From assembly GCF_039793925.1 (NCBI RefSeq), contig NZ_JBAMME010000265.1:1-31166 (forward strand): DNA of 31,166 nucleotides, given 5' to 3'. This DNA comes from Thermogutta sp039793925. GTDB taxonomy: Bacteria; Planctomycetota; Planctomycetia; Pirellulales; Thermoguttaceae. A model generated the notes under the pieces. The model ran no database searches. It was given only the letters and a program-made list of their open reading frames with translations, and was not told where the DNA came from. This document shows, in pieces, positions 15,845 to 24,677 of this stretch (positions are counted from its first letter, which is position 1; every line of letters starts with the position of its first letter). The translations under genes and the position numbers were made by a program.

Positions 15845-16399
15845 TCAGGGCAACTGATCCAGGATTTCATCGAGTTTCTCTCGGGTCACACGGGCATGAA
15901 TGCTCTCGTTGATCAGCACTGCCGGCGCCATTTCGCACGCGCCCAGACACTCGGCAGCCTCCAGCGTGAATCGCCCGTCGGCGGTCGTATCACCGGGCTC
16001 AATCCGCCATTTTTCCTGGAGATAGCCGAGCAAATCTTCTCCCCCGCAGATGGCGCAGCTTAACGATCGGCACACCCACACGCGATATTTCCCTAAGGGC
16101 TTTTGCTGTTTGAAAAATCCGTAAAAGGAAAGTGTATCCTGAATTTCCGGGGCTGGAATTCCCAGCAGGGTGGCCAGCTCCCGTACCGCCTGGGGAGAGA
16201 CCCAGCCCAACTCCTGCTGAATCAAGTGGAGCGCCGGGAGCACGACCGCCCGCGGCGACGGATAACGCGGCAAATACGCACGAATCCTCTCGCGGAGGTC
16301 GTCGTTGAGTACCTGTCGGCCAGTTTCGCATGGGGCCTCGGTCACCGTCTGCTTGTCGTTCACTGCTTCCTCCTCGCTAGACTCTTTCGATGATGCCAT
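15845..16399 (-). CDS. nuoE: NADH-quinone oxidoreductase subunit E (24 kDa type)
   Basis: Thioredoxin-fold [2Fe-2S] subunit (cluster N1a) that docks on NuoF; 184 residues. The ligand pairs are CRSLSC and, about 40 residues later, CLGAC in AAECLGACEMAPAVLIN. The helical N-terminal domain includes LHLIQQELGWVSPQAV and LGIPAPEIQDTLSFYGFF. The ATG at 16399 is preferred because AAGGGG, overlapping the nuoD stop codon, sits 10 bases upstream. A longer open frame to 16537 would run inside nuoD. The first about 25 residues are acidic and probably disordered. Confidence 0.96.
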   Translation of the reverse strand: MASSKESSEEEAVNDKQTVTEAPCETGRQVLNDDLRERIRAYLPRYPSPRAVVLPALHLIQQELGWVSPQAVRELATLLGIPAPEIQDTLSFYGFFKQQKPLGKYRVWVCRSLSCAICGGEDLLGYLQEKWRIEPGDTTADGRFTLEAAECLGACEMAPAVLINESIHARVTREKLDEILDQLP

Positions 16400-16409
16400 C
16401 GCCGGGATG

Positions 16410-16415
16410 CCCCTT
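16410..16415 (-). promoter_or_regulatory. Ribosome binding site of nuoE overlapping the nuoD stop
   Basis: AAGGGG on the minus strand shares bases with the nuoD TAA and is 10 bases from the nuoE ATG. It defines the nuoE start and suggests translational coupling. Confidence 0.5.
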
Positions 16416-17634
16416 ACCGGTCCAGCTCCGCCGCAATGATGTTCAAACTTCCCAACACCGCCACCACATCGCTCAGCGTGTGCCCGCGTATCAAGTGGGG
16501 GAACAAAGCAAAGTGGACGAATGAAGGCGGTCGGCACCTCGCCCGGTACGCATAGGGAGAACCGTCTCCCACGATATAGAATCCCAGCTCTCCATTGGGT
16601 GATTCTGTGGCACAGTAGACCTCTTCGCAGGGAACTTCGAAACCCCGATTGCTCATGATCAACTCAAAGTGCGTGATGAGCCCCTCAATGGTGGACGACA
16701 CCTGCCATTTTTCGGGCAGCGCGATGCGCTCGCTCACCGCCACCTTGACCGGCCCCGGCGGCAGGTTTTCCACCGCCTGCTGGATGATTTTGAGGCTCTC
16801 CCGCATTTCCGCCATGCGCACAAGATAACGCGCGTAACAATCGCCGGCCTGTGCACAGCAAATCTGAAAATCAAAATCTTTGTAGGCCAGGTAGGGCTCG
16901 TCCTTCCTGAGGTCCCGCGTCACTCCGCTGGCCCTGGCGATCGGCCCAGTCACCCCCCGGTTGATGGCCTCCTCCTTGGTAAGAACACCGATCCCCTTCG
17001 TGCGATCGATGAAGATGCGGTTTCGGGTGAGAAGCCGTTCCATGTCATCCAGCGCCCGAGGAAACCGCTTCACGAACTCCCGGATTAGCTCGATGGCCTT
17101 GGGCGAGGCGTCATACATCAGTCCCCCCACCCGAGTATAGCTGTTGGTGAACCGGGCACCGCAAAGAGCCTCAAAAATGTCATAGATCAACTCTCGCGGA
17201 TTGAAAGCGTACATGAAGAACGTGAACGCGCCGGTATCCAACCCCACAGCCGCATTGCACACCAGGTGATCGGCAATTCGCGCCAGCTCGGCGACAATCA
17301 CCCGCAGATACTGACAGCGGGGAGGCACTTCAATCCCCAGCAGTTTCTCCACCGCCAGGTGCCACGCCACGTTGTTGGCCATCGGCGACACATAATTCAT
17401 CCGGTCGGTGATCGTGACATACTGGTTGTAGTTGAGGTGCTCCGCCAGCTTTTCAAAGCCTGAATGGAGATATCCAATGTCGCAATCCGCATCGACCACC
17501 CGTTCCCCTTCCAGCTTGAGGATCAATCGCAGGGTGGTATGCGTGGCGGGATGCTGTGGACCGAAATTCATGGTCCACAGATATTCCTGAGCATCGTCTT
17601 TAGGGATATACGTGGTGCTCTTTTCCAGCGGCAT
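16414..17634 (-). CDS. nuoD: NADH-quinone oxidoreductase subunit D (49 kDa type)
   Basis: Quinone-site subunit of the connecting module, related to the large subunit of [NiFe] hydrogenases but without the metal ligands; 406 residues. Recognisable stretches: MNFGPQHPATHTTLRLIL with the quinone-site histidine loop, DCDIGYLHSGFEKLAEH, YVTITDRMNYVSPMANN, RVGGLMYDASP, GVTGPIARASGVTRDLRK and GELGFYIVGDGSPYAYR. The ending LNIIAAELDR is intact and typical. The ATG at 17634 is chosen; an in-frame TTG at 17640 is possible and would add two residues. It is separate from nuoC, with 15 bases between them, unlike the fused nuoCD of enterobacteria. Confidence 0.98.
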   Translation of the reverse strand: MPLEKSTTYIPKDDAQEYLWTMNFGPQHPATHTTLRLILKLEGERVVDADCDIGYLHSGFEKLAEHLNYNQYVTITDRMNYVSPMANNVAWHLAVEKLLGIEVPPRCQYLRVIVAELARIADHLVCNAAVGLDTGAFTFFMYAFNPRELIYDIFEALCGARFTNSYTRVGGLMYDASPKAIELIREFVKRFPRALDDMERLLTRNRIFIDRTKGIGVLTKEEAINRGVTGPIARASGVTRDLRKDEPYLAYKDFDFQICCAQAGDCYARYLVRMAEMRESLKIIQQAVENLPPGPVKVAVSERIALPEKWQVSSTIEGLITHFELIMSNRGFEVPCEEVYCATESPNGELGFYIVGDGSPYAYRARCRPPSFVHFALFPHLIRGHTLSDVVAVLGSLNIIAAELDR

Positions 17635-17649
17635 GGTCAACTGGTCCTT

Positions 17650-18147
17650 TCACCCCAAATCCCGTGTGACGACCGGAATATTGTGGCGTTCGCCGCGTCC
17701 CTGGAGGGGATAGTCCTTGCGCAGAGGATGGTCCTCAAAATCTTCCGGGAGCAGGATCCGCCGCAAATCGGGGTGACCTTCAAAGCGAATACCGAACATG
17801 TCCCACACTTCCCGCTCCAACCAGTTGGCTCCCTCCCATAAATCGGTTACCGTAGGCAGGGTCGGCGCCGGGTCATTGACAAACGTCTTGATGATCATTC
17901 GCTCCGCCGTTTCCGGATGGCCCACAATGTAGACCACCCCAAACCGATCCTTAGCGTTGGGATAGTACAGGTAGTCCACGCATGTGATGTCAATAATGAG
18001 GGCCAGCCCGACGTCCTCCTTCAAAAACTTCAACACGTCATGGACAATGCCGGCCGGAACCACGGCCCGGTGCTGTCCCCGAAATTCGCTGATTTCTGCT
18101 TCCGGGAAGCGCTCTTTCAATTTCTGGAGGGTTTCGGGACTCGCCAT
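17650..18147 (-). CDS. nuoC: NADH-quinone oxidoreductase subunit C (30 kDa type)
   Basis: Connecting-module subunit of complex I with no cofactor, 165 residues, which packs against NuoD. The family signature EREVWDMFGIRFEGHPDLRR is clear (residues about 111-130), followed by ILLPEDFEDHPLRKDYPL. The N-terminal half holds the usual alpha/beta domain with VDYLYYP and VVYIVGHPE. AAAGGAAG 6 bases before the ATG supports the start. It ends with its own TGA before nuoD, showing that the two are not fused. Confidence 0.97.
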   Translation of the reverse strand: MASPETLQKLKERFPEAEISEFRGQHRAVVPAGIVHDVLKFLKEDVGLALIIDITCVDYLYYPNAKDRFGVVYIVGHPETAERMIIKTFVNDPAPTLPTVTDLWEGANWLEREVWDMFGIRFEGHPDLRRILLPEDFEDHPLRKDYPLQGRGERHNIPVVTRDLG

Positions 18148-18174
18148 TCTCGGCTTCCTTTCGGTGCGGGATTT

Positions 18175-18792
18175 TCAAGTTGCCGAAGTTTCCGAATCCG
18201 ACATCCGACCGCCAGCAGGATCATTCTCAGAAGAGGCAAAGAGCGGCGGCCCAGCCACCACCAGCCGCGGGTTCCTGGGATCCTCCACGAGTGCCCGCGG
18301 CGGCTGCCGCCGACGAGAGGCCTCCCGGCCGCTGGCCGTTCCCTCACGCTGGATCTTCTCCTGGAGATCGATAATCGCCTGAAGAAGTTGCTCCGGCCGG
18401 GGGGGACATCCCGGCACATACACATCCACGGGGATAAAGCGGTCGATCCCCTGCACCACTGCATACGTGTCGAAGACGCCACCCGTCGATGCGCACGCGC
18501 CCATGGAAATACACCATTTGGGCTCGTGCATCTGCAGCCAGATCCGCTGGAGAACAGGCATCATTTTCATCACCACACGCCCCGCCACGATCATCAGATC
18601 GCACTGCCGGGGACTGAACCGGAACACCTCCGCCCCGAATCGCGCAATATCATGGCGGCTGGCCCCCGTTGCCATCAACTCGATACCGCAGCAGGCGGTG
18701 GCGAAGGGCATCGGCCAAAGACTGTTCTTGCGGCACCAATTCACCAAAGCATCAAGCTTGGTGATGACCACATTATCGGGAAGATCGGTCAT
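18175..18792 (-). CDS. nuoB: NADH-quinone oxidoreductase subunit B (cluster N2)
   Basis: Carries the terminal [4Fe-4S] cluster N2 that hands electrons to quinone. All four ligands are present: adjacent C34 and C35 in ATACCGIEL, C100 in WCISMGACAS and C129 in VPGCPPRPE. The spacing is identical to E. coli. The core ends near residue 150 (AIIDLQEKIQREG). A further 55 residues form a basic, then Pro/Ser-rich tail not found in E. coli NuoB in that form. The start has GAGGT 5-6 bases upstream. It follows nuoA by 16 bases. Confidence 0.97.
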   Translation of the reverse strand: MTDLPDNVVITKLDALVNWCRKNSLWPMPFATACCGIELMATGASRHDIARFGAEVFRFSPRQCDLMIVAGRVVMKMMPVLQRIWLQMHEPKWCISMGACASTGGVFDTYAVVQGIDRFIPVDVYVPGCPPRPEQLLQAIIDLQEKIQREGTASGREASRRRQPPRALVEDPRNPRLVVAGPPLFASSENDPAGGRMSDSETSAT

Positions 18793-18808
18793 GGCTGACC
18801 TCGCTTGG

Positions 18809-19327
18809 TTAACTCCAGTCCAGCGCCCGCCGACGCCAATCGTAAATGTAACCCAGCGTCAGCAGCGCGAGGAAAATCAATCCACTTCCTACCACCGATG
18901 TCATGACGCTCATCAGCGAGAAACCACCTTCCCCAGTTCCACTCCCAACCGACGGCGCAAAGGTAGGGATCCCCCCCGAAGCATCAGTCGCCACCGGTGC
19001 TGGCGCAGCAGACGTCGTGGGTCCCTGAGCCACACTCACTTGTGCTGACGAGACGCCAGGCTGGCCTCGAATCGCCAGCACCCACGGGTAAAGAATGAGC
19101 AGTTCTACGTCAAACACCAAAAACACGACCGCCAAGACGTGATACCGCACATGAAACCGGCGGGAAGTGTCATGAAACGGATCCACCCCGCTTTCATACG
19201 GCATCGCCTTGACGGGATTAGGCCTTTTCGGCCCGCACAGATGACCCAGCACGATAAGACCGACGCTGACACCAATCAGAGCCAGCAGAAACAACGTGAA
19301 GGGAATCACTGCCGGATCAAATTCCAT
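18809..19327 (-). CDS. nuoA: NADH-quinone oxidoreductase subunit A with low-complexity insert
   Basis: Three-helix membrane subunit at the quinone end of the membrane arm and first gene of the operon. Hallmarks: helix 1 from residue 8, the cytoplasmic loop with YESGVDPFHDTSRRFHVRYH, and helix 2 with VFDVELLILYPW. Between helix 2 and helix 3 lies an insert of nearly 50 residues (about 89-136) made almost entirely of Ala, Ser, Thr, Pro, Gly and Val. Helix 3 is normal (SGLIFLALLTLGYIYDWRR). The total of 172 residues compares with 147 in E. coli. GAGG 6 bases before the ATG supports the start. Confidence 0.96.
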   Translation of the reverse strand: MEFDPAVIPFTLFLLALIGVSVGLIVLGHLCGPKRPNPVKAMPYESGVDPFHDTSRRFHVRYHVLAVVFLVFDVELLILYPWVLAIRGQPGVSSAQVSVAQGPTTSAAPAPVATDASGGIPTFAPSVGSGTGEGGFSLMSVMTSVVGSGLIFLALLTLGYIYDWRRRALDWS

Positions 19328-19390
19328 GGGGCCCTCGCAACCTTGTGCCCAGTCAATGCTCTGTGCTCAGAACGATCCCCACTTAACCGC

Positions 19391-19406
19391 CCAACGATAG
19401 CGTTGG
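19391..19406 (-). repeat. Small inverted repeat in the nuo leader
   Basis: CCAACG (19391-19396) and CGTTGG (19401-19406) can pair around the four-base loop ATAG. It lies 64 bases upstream of the nuoA start and has no T-run after it, so it is not a normal terminator. Its role is unknown. Confidence 0.35.
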
Positions 19407-19543
19407 CATCGGATCATCGCGGAACACTGAAGCCAACCATTCAACATCTCAGGCGGGACAATTCCCAAGCCGGCCGTCCGGCATCGCGCTCTCGGCTCGG
19501 GTGGCGGGACCAGGGTGGGCAGGTCTATCGCTTCCAGGCCCAA

Positions 19544-19581
19544 GTGCCATTGCACAGACCGCGCCAATGCAACCCTGGCAC
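19544..19581 (-). repeat. Bulged hairpin in the nuo leader
   Basis: Outer arms GTGCCA (19544-19549) and TGGCAC (19576-19581) pair. Directly inside, TTGCA (19550-19554) pairs with TGCAA (19568-19572), leaving a three-base bulge and a 13-base loop. Eleven base pairs in total is more than expected by chance, but no known riboswitch is recognised. Confidence 0.35.
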
Positions 19582-19674
19582 CCTTACTACGCAATACTCA
19601 GAGCGCAAGTTCAGTTTCCGCGCCCTTCTTGCCCGCACCCGACTCCGAAGAGGTAGCAACTCAAGTCCCGCGGG

Positions 19675-19700
19675 AAATGAAACATCTTGCAAATGAAACA
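19675..19700. repeat. Pair of 10-base direct repeats
   Basis: AAATGAAACA occurs at 19675-19684 and again at 19691-19700 with a 16-base period, adjacent to ATTATAAT (19701-19708). The arrangement looks like a two-site operator overlapping a start point for leftward transcription. The regulator is unknown. Confidence 0.4.
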
Positions 19701-19908
19701 ATTATAATGTGTACGATCTTGGCATTCTAGAAATCGGCCCAACCCCCGTCAACACGTGGGAGCCTCCCCGCACCGGGGCCAAACCGTCACAACCAGCGCA
19801 CTCAAGACAACTTGCGCAACCCCAACGGAAATAGTCACCTTCGCCACCGGGCTTTCTCTGACTGCCCGATTTTCTTCCCTTGACAGAACAAACCGACGGG
19901 TACGCTCA

Positions 19909-21330
<1,422 letters not shown>

Positions 21331-21731
21331 ACCCGCGTCCTCTCAATTGGCCTGCGTATTGGAAGCTCAGAAATCTACTTCCCGGAAATACCGATGCGAA
21401 GAGTCAATCTCCGCCATCCGGTGGGCGACGGGCCTCAACCTACGAGGGCACATGCTCCAAAAAAATCGTAGTCCCACGGCGCTGCGATTCTCCGTCACCC
21501 GGCGATGGCGGCGCTCTATGCAGAAATCGTCTCACGGTTGACCGACGACTGCGCCAGGGGCACTTACAGAAAAAGATATGTCTGGCCTGCGAACTCCGCA
21601 AGTCCACAGAAGAGCTGGGCAACCAAGGATCCTTGAGGATGAGCGCTATCTATCGGAGGGTCCGCGCGGCATCCCAGCCTCACTATGCCCAGATGTCCCG
21701 CCCGTGACGCCGCAAGCAGAGACTCACAAAG
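21331..21731. other. Intergenic region between tRNA-His and fumC
   Basis: 401 bases with no supported gene. A plus-strand open frame crossing it overlaps fumC and has no domain character. A run of seven A (21459-21465) gives a T-run on the minus strand, but no clear stem precedes it, so I do not call a terminator. It presumably includes the fumC promoter. Confidence 0.35.
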
Positions 21732-21806
21732 GGTGGCTGACGGGATTCGAACCCGCGACACCCAGATCCACAGTCTGGTGCTCTGACCAGCTGAGCTACA
21801 GCCACC
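21732..21806 (-). tRNA. tRNA-His (GTG anticodon)
   Basis: A full cloverleaf can be drawn on the minus strand. The acceptor stem is GTGGCTG pairing with CAGCCAC; the D arm contains TAGCTCAGCTGGTCAGAGC; the anticodon arm is CCAGA-CTGTGGA-TCTGG with anticodon GTG; the variable loop has five bases; and the T arm is GCGGG-TTCGAAT-CCCGT. The extra G at -1 (21806) opposite C73 (21732), the identity element of histidine tRNAs, is encoded. CCA is not encoded. It stands alone between copA and fumC. Confidence 0.96.
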
Positions 21807-21922
21807 ATACGACCGAACAGTTCCACAGCACGCGACCGCCGATCCGGCACGCACCCAGCAGCAAATGTACCCACTTAGCACCATCTCGTGAGCAGTGCCG
21901 AAATGGCAGTGCCGGTGGCATC

Positions 21923-24280
21923 TTACAATTCAGTGTATCCCGGGCGCGACGGACGGTCAACGACCGCCCGGCCGAGCATCAAGCTGCTCAAGACAACCGA
22001 AACCGAACTCGCGGCCATTGCGGCAGCCGCCGCAGCCGGCGGAATAAGGATTCCCGTCCACGGATACATGATTCCGGCAGCCAGGGGGATAAGCACCACG
22101 TTGTACGCAAAGGCCCAAAAAAGATTGCGACGAATGGTCCTCACGGTGGCCCGGCCGAGCCGCAATACATCTACCACCGCTAGTAATCCCCGGCCAATGA
22201 GAACGATCGCAGCCGCTTCCTTGGCGATGTCGGCACCGTGGCTGAGTGCGATTCCCACATCGGCCTCTGCCAGTGCCGCCGCGTCGTTGATGCCGTCCCC
22301 GACCATGGCCACGCAATGACCAGCTTGCCGAAGTTCTCGGATTCTCTCGTGTTTCTGGGGTGGTGTCAAACCCGCCTCAAAATCTCTGATTCCTAACTGT
22401 TCCGCCACGGCACGGGCCGTTTCTTCACGGTCGCCGGTCAGCATGATGATCTGCAACCCCATCTGCTGCAACGTGGCGATGGCCTCGCGGCTTTCCTCAG
22501 CCGGCAGGTCGGCAAACTCCAGAACTCCGAAAAGCTCGCCATCCCTCAGGACGGAGACCACAATCCGTGATCCGGAACCGACGACCATCGCCGACGATTT
22601 GGCTCCCACCGCTGCCGTTTCGCCCTCAACGTCATTTTCCTCCGCTCCTGCCCCGATAACTGCCGCAGATTTTCCTGCCAACCGATCGGCCAAATCCAGC
22701 GATTGAATGACGATGGTATGGCCATCGCTTTCCACCCGGATGCCCTGGCCGGGCAACACTTCGATGGATCGGGCCGTCGGAAACGTGAGGCCCCGCTGAC
22801 GTACCTCTTCGAGGACAGCGCGGGCAACGGGATGGAGGCTCAACTGTTCGGCCGTCGCTGCCACCTGGAGAAGCTCCTCCTCGGTGTGGCCGGGAGCAGG
22901 GCGGATTTCCACAAGCTGCGGCCTCCCCACAGTCACCGTACCCGTCTTGTCCAGAACGACGGTATTCACAAAGGCCGCCGACTCTAGCGCCTGAGCATCA
23001 CGCACGAGGATACCGCGTGAGGCTGCCCGGCCGCTTGCCACCACAATCGCCGTCGGCGTGGCCAGGCCCAAAGCGCACGGACATGCCACCACCAGGACAG
23101 CCACCGTCGTGCTGAGGGCCATCCTCCACTCTCCGACGACGAAGCCCCAGATCACAAACGTCGCGGCAGCCGTGATCAAAACCCCGGGGACAAACCAGGC
23201 CACCACACGGTCTGCCAGGCGTCCCAGACGCGGTCGAGTCTCCTGAGCGTGTTCCACCATCCGGACCACCTGGGCAAGGAGCGTTTGTCTGGCAGGCTTG
23301 GTTACCCGGATGGTTATCGGTCCGGTAAGATTGAGCGTCCCGGCGAAGACTTCTTGACCGACGGTTCGCGCCACCGGCACTGACTCCCCCGTGAGCCAGG
23401 ATTCATCGATTTCACTCTCCCCTGCTACGACGAGGCCGTCGAGAGGAATTTTTTCACCCGGTAGCACTCTGACGTGATCACCCACCTGGACCTTGCGGAC
23501 CGAGACCTCCTGAACGGATTCCCCACGAATCACTCTCGCAAAAGAGGGCGAAAGATCCATCAATCGTCGAATGGCCAAGGATGCCCGAAATCTTGCCCGC
23601 ACTTCCAAATACTTTCCTAACGTGATGAAAGTAAGAATCATTGCGGCATCGTTGAGATACATGGGCAAAACGGGCAGAAAGAGGTTGCCGCCGGGATGGG
23701 AACTGGTCGACACGTGGCCCGCAAGAGACCAGCCGCCAAAGGCTTCCCCAATCCCGGCCAGATATGCCGTCCAGGTGCCGGCGGCAATGAGCGTGTCCAT
23801 GCTCACACCACCGTGCCGCAATTGCTTCCACGCCGAGCTCGCGTACACCGCACCCAGGTACAGTTGAACGATTGTGGCTGCGATGATCGCCGGCCAGGCA
23901 GAAAACGTGGCGGCAACACCCGGGACAAGCATGGTGGCCAGGATAACAATCAACCCCACACACCCCACTGCGAGCTGCCGAAGGCGAGTCTTTTGTTCTT
24001 CCGCCTCGCGAGACCAGGGCGATGAAGAAGCGGATTCTTCGCCCTCCACCTCTTCGGAGGAGTCTTCCAACGGGACTGCTTCGTATCCGGCCGCTGCTAC
24101 TGCCTGAACAAGTGGCTGAGTCTGCAACGACTCGTTGGATGTGTGTACCACTGCACGTTGCGTGACGAGATTCACCTGCGCATCGTCCACACCGGGCACT
24201 GATCGCAGGGCTTTTTCCACGCGGGCAACACATCCCGCACAGTGCATGCCGCGAACTTCCAACCGAATTTCCCTCACCAT
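21923..24280 (-). CDS. copA: Cu+-exporting P1B-type ATPase CopA
   Basis: Membrane pump that exports Cu+ (or Ag+) with ATP; 785 residues. One N-terminal heavy-metal domain carries MHCAGC (C14, C17). An acidic linker follows, then eight membrane helices. Catalytic motifs: TGES in the actuator domain, CPC in helix 6 (400-402), phosphorylation site DKTGT (D444), the nucleotide-domain LHP, TGDRE and GDGIND (661-666). Helix 7 has AYN and helix 8 has AMAASSVSVV, the Tyr-Asn and Met/Ser-Ser residues that mark Cu+ pumps rather than Zn/Cd pumps. GAGGAG about 8 bases before the ATG supports the start. No copper chaperone or CsoR/CueR-type regulator is adjacent. The divergent neighbour is the heme-containing hybrid kinase. 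Confidence 0.96.
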   Translation of the reverse strand: MVREIRLEVRGMHCAGCVARVEKALRSVPGVDDAQVNLVTQRAVVHTSNESLQTQPLVQAVAAAGYEAVPLEDSSEEVEGEESASSSPWSREAEEQKTRLRQLAVGCVGLIVILATMLVPGVAATFSAWPAIIAATIVQLYLGAVYASSAWKQLRHGGVSMDTLIAAGTWTAYLAGIGEAFGGWSLAGHVSTSSHPGGNLFLPVLPMYLNDAAMILTFITLGKYLEVRARFRASLAIRRLMDLSPSFARVIRGESVQEVSVRKVQVGDHVRVLPGEKIPLDGLVVAGESEIDESWLTGESVPVARTVGQEVFAGTLNLTGPITIRVTKPARQTLLAQVVRMVEHAQETRPRLGRLADRVVAWFVPGVLITAAATFVIWGFVVGEWRMALSTTVAVLVVACPCALGLATPTAIVVASGRAASRGILVRDAQALESAAFVNTVVLDKTGTVTVGRPQLVEIRPAPGHTEEELLQVAATAEQLSLHPVARAVLEEVRQRGLTFPTARSIEVLPGQGIRVESDGHTIVIQSLDLADRLAGKSAAVIGAGAEENDVEGETAAVGAKSSAMVVGSGSRIVVSVLRDGELFGVLEFADLPAEESREAIATLQQMGLQIIMLTGDREETARAVAEQLGIRDFEAGLTPPQKHERIRELRQAGHCVAMVGDGINDAAALAEADVGIALSHGADIAKEAAAIVLIGRGLLAVVDVLRLGRATVRTIRRNLFWAFAYNVVLIPLAAGIMYPWTGILIPPAAAAAAMAASSVSVVLSSLMLGRAVVDRPSRPGYTEL

Positions 24281-24677
24281 GGGAGATCTCCTCTTCGTGA
24301 GGATTCAGACATCAAGCCTCTGCGAACGTCGGGCAGCCACTGCGATCCTTGCGCAATTCTATGCGGCCTAAGGAGAATTCCAAATTTGCAGTATTTTAGT
24401 CCCTCGTCCGTAGCTTTAGCCGCACGCTCAGATGCATCCCAGATCCCGTTGGTTTTTTACTTGCGCTTAAGAAAAATCCCTTGCGTGGCTATGATTTGTC
24501 GGTCCGATTTGAAAACCTACTCCAAAAGGAATCCCTACCCCGCGACATCTTCGCACAACCGTCAAATTTATCATTCCAGGACGTCCAGGGAAATTTTCGC
24601 GGCAACCGTTGGCGGTACCCCCTCATTCGTGTCCTATATTTGCCTAGAACTGCTGACAGCTCCATTGCACCACACCC
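24281..24677. other. Divergent intergenic region copA / hybrid kinase
   Basis: 397 bases without a supported gene. It must hold the copA promoter (leftward) and probably the kinase promoter (rightward). Stretches around 24385-24410 and 24452-24480 are AT-rich, but I cannot pick a convincing -35/-10 pair or a known copper-repressor operator. A GGAGATCTCC palindrome (24282-24291) overlaps the copA ribosome binding site region. Confidence 0.35.

Larger units (their letters stand above)
19328..19908 (-). promoter_or_regulatory. nuo operon upstream/leader region
   Basis: 581 bases without a supported gene between fumC and nuoA, the natural place for the nuo promoter. On the minus strand the segment 19666-19708 holds, in transcription order, a TATAAT (19701-19706), two copies of TGTTTCATTT (19691-19700 and 19675-19684, 16 bases apart) and the palindrome TCCCGCGGGA (19666-19675). 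No good -35 box precedes the TATAAT, so the promoter is tentative. Downstream are a bulged hairpin at 19544-19581 and a 6-bp hairpin at 19391-19406. If transcription starts near 19694 the leader would be about 365 bases. Confidence 0.35.

Noticed and set aside
17634..17660. A fused nuoCD gene
   Set aside because: nuoC ends with its own TGA and nuoD starts 15 bases later, so the genes are separate.
19766..19778. CCCCG-CAC-CGGGG hairpin as a fumC terminator
   Set aside because: The stem is only 5 bp and no T-run follows on the minus strand, so rho-independent termination is not supported.
19749..19908. Possible tiny hydrophobic protein after fumC on the minus strand
   Set aside because: A stretch of about 32 residues after a GTG looks hydrophobic, but there is no good start signal and no family resemblance, so it could be chance.
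21923..24280. Zn/Cd-type instead of Cu-type P1B ATPase
   Set aside because: Helix 7 has AYN and helix 8 has the Met/Ser-Ser pattern of Cu+ pumps. The Zn-type conserved lysine and aspartate context is not seen.
24282..24291. GGAGATCTCC palindrome at the copA ribosome site as an operator
   Set aside because: It is short, overlaps a purine-rich ribosome site that would produce such symmetry, and is not repeated elsewhere in the divergent region.
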